Shown here: in pieces, positions 63,947 through 64,000 of the stretch | Numbering within the stretch: the first letter of the stretch is position 1 | Layout: every line of letters starts with the position of its first letter | DNA from: Ponticoccus litoralis | GTDB lineage: Bacteria; Pseudomonadota; Alphaproteobacteria; Rhodobacterales; Rhodobacteraceae | Length of the DNA: 64,000 nt | Reading direction: 5' to 3' | NCBI RefSeq assembly: GCF_039769985.1 | Contig: NZ_JBDNCH010000005.1 | Span: 1-64,000, forward strand | Made by a program: the position numbers and the translations under genes | Notes under the pieces: generated by a model | The model's input: the letters and a program-made list of their open reading frames with translations, nothing else | Databases searched by the model: none | Told to the model about the DNA's origin: nothing

Positions 63947-64000
63947 ATGGCCAAGGGTTTTCCGGGAAACGGGCTCAAGATCGGCAAGGGATTCGCGTTC
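63947..64000 (+). CDS. Start of an unidentified gene, cut by the window edge
   Basis: ATG at 63947 after GGGGGTGAGAGAC; 18 codons (MAKGFPGNGLKIGKGFAF) before the edge. Too short to identify. Glycine- and lysine-rich beginning. Confidence 0.35.
   Translation, partial: MAKGFPGNGLKIGKGFAF

Noticed and set aside
1..64000. tRNA, rRNA, CRISPR array, IS element
   Set aside because: Looked for and not seen: no cloverleaf with CCA-type end, no spaced direct repeats of CRISPR size, no transposase gene.

Overview
The window is GC-rich alphaproteobacterial DNA and looks like a member of the Rhodobacteraceae (Roseobacter group). Pointers are a DnaA-like plasmid replicase with a ParAB locus, a two-domain ALDH16-type aldehyde dehydrogenase, the N-methylglutamate pathway for methylamine, TRAP transport and a TorTRS sensor. 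A replication/partition core in the middle (16.5-20.0 kb) says the DNA is a plasmid or chromid rather than the main chromosome.

Layout. 1-6.6 kb: glycine-betaine/TMAO-type ABC transporter genes (ATPase partial, binding protein) beside the TMAO-type sensor system torR/torS/torT. 6.9-11.2 kb: deoC plus an ALDH16 enzyme, divergent from a DeoR-family regulator. 11.2-15.0 kb: TetR regulator divergent from SDR, acyl-CoA dehydrogenase and an aminoglycoside-phosphotransferase-like kinase, reminiscent of human ACAD10/11. 15.2-16.3 kb: lone pcaB. 16.5-20.1 kb: DnaA-like replicase, a candidate origin, parA, parB and three copies of a 16-bp palindrome (parS candidates), two of them inside the par genes. 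20.2-23.7 kb: XRE-cupin regulator, kbl-tdh threonine catabolism, Lrp-type regulator. 23.8-29.2 kb: tightly coupled five-gene operon (class V PLP enzyme, MFS permease with His-rich tail, FMO-like flavoprotein, two carboxymuconolactone-decarboxylase/AhpD-fold proteins) of unknown function. 29.2-34.5 kb: octopine-dehydrogenase-family enzyme plus a complete polyamine-type ABC transporter. 35.0-37.3 kb: GNAT acetyltransferase, EamA permease, truncated globin.

37.5-48.3 kb: gmaS, mgsCBA, an AraC/GATase1 regulator and mgdABCD. Together these would turn methylamine plus glutamate into gamma-glutamylmethylamide, then N-methylglutamate, then glutamate and a C1 unit on tetrahydrofolate. 48.7-53.8 kb: TetR regulator divergent from an RND efflux adaptor and pump. 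53.8-58.7 kb: siderophore uptake (TonB receptor, RhtX/FptX-like permease, siderophore-interacting reductase). 58.8-59.5 kb: hydantoinase remnant and a small unknown gene. 59.8-63.6 kb: SDR divergent from a TRAP dctPQM operon. The window ends in the first codons of another gene.

Sequence quality matters here. More than thirty single-base indels, most of them +1, interrupt otherwise well conserved genes (gmaS, the RND pump, transporter subunits, torS, the replicase). I read most of them as sequencing or assembly errors and give such genes one full span, noting where the frame changes.
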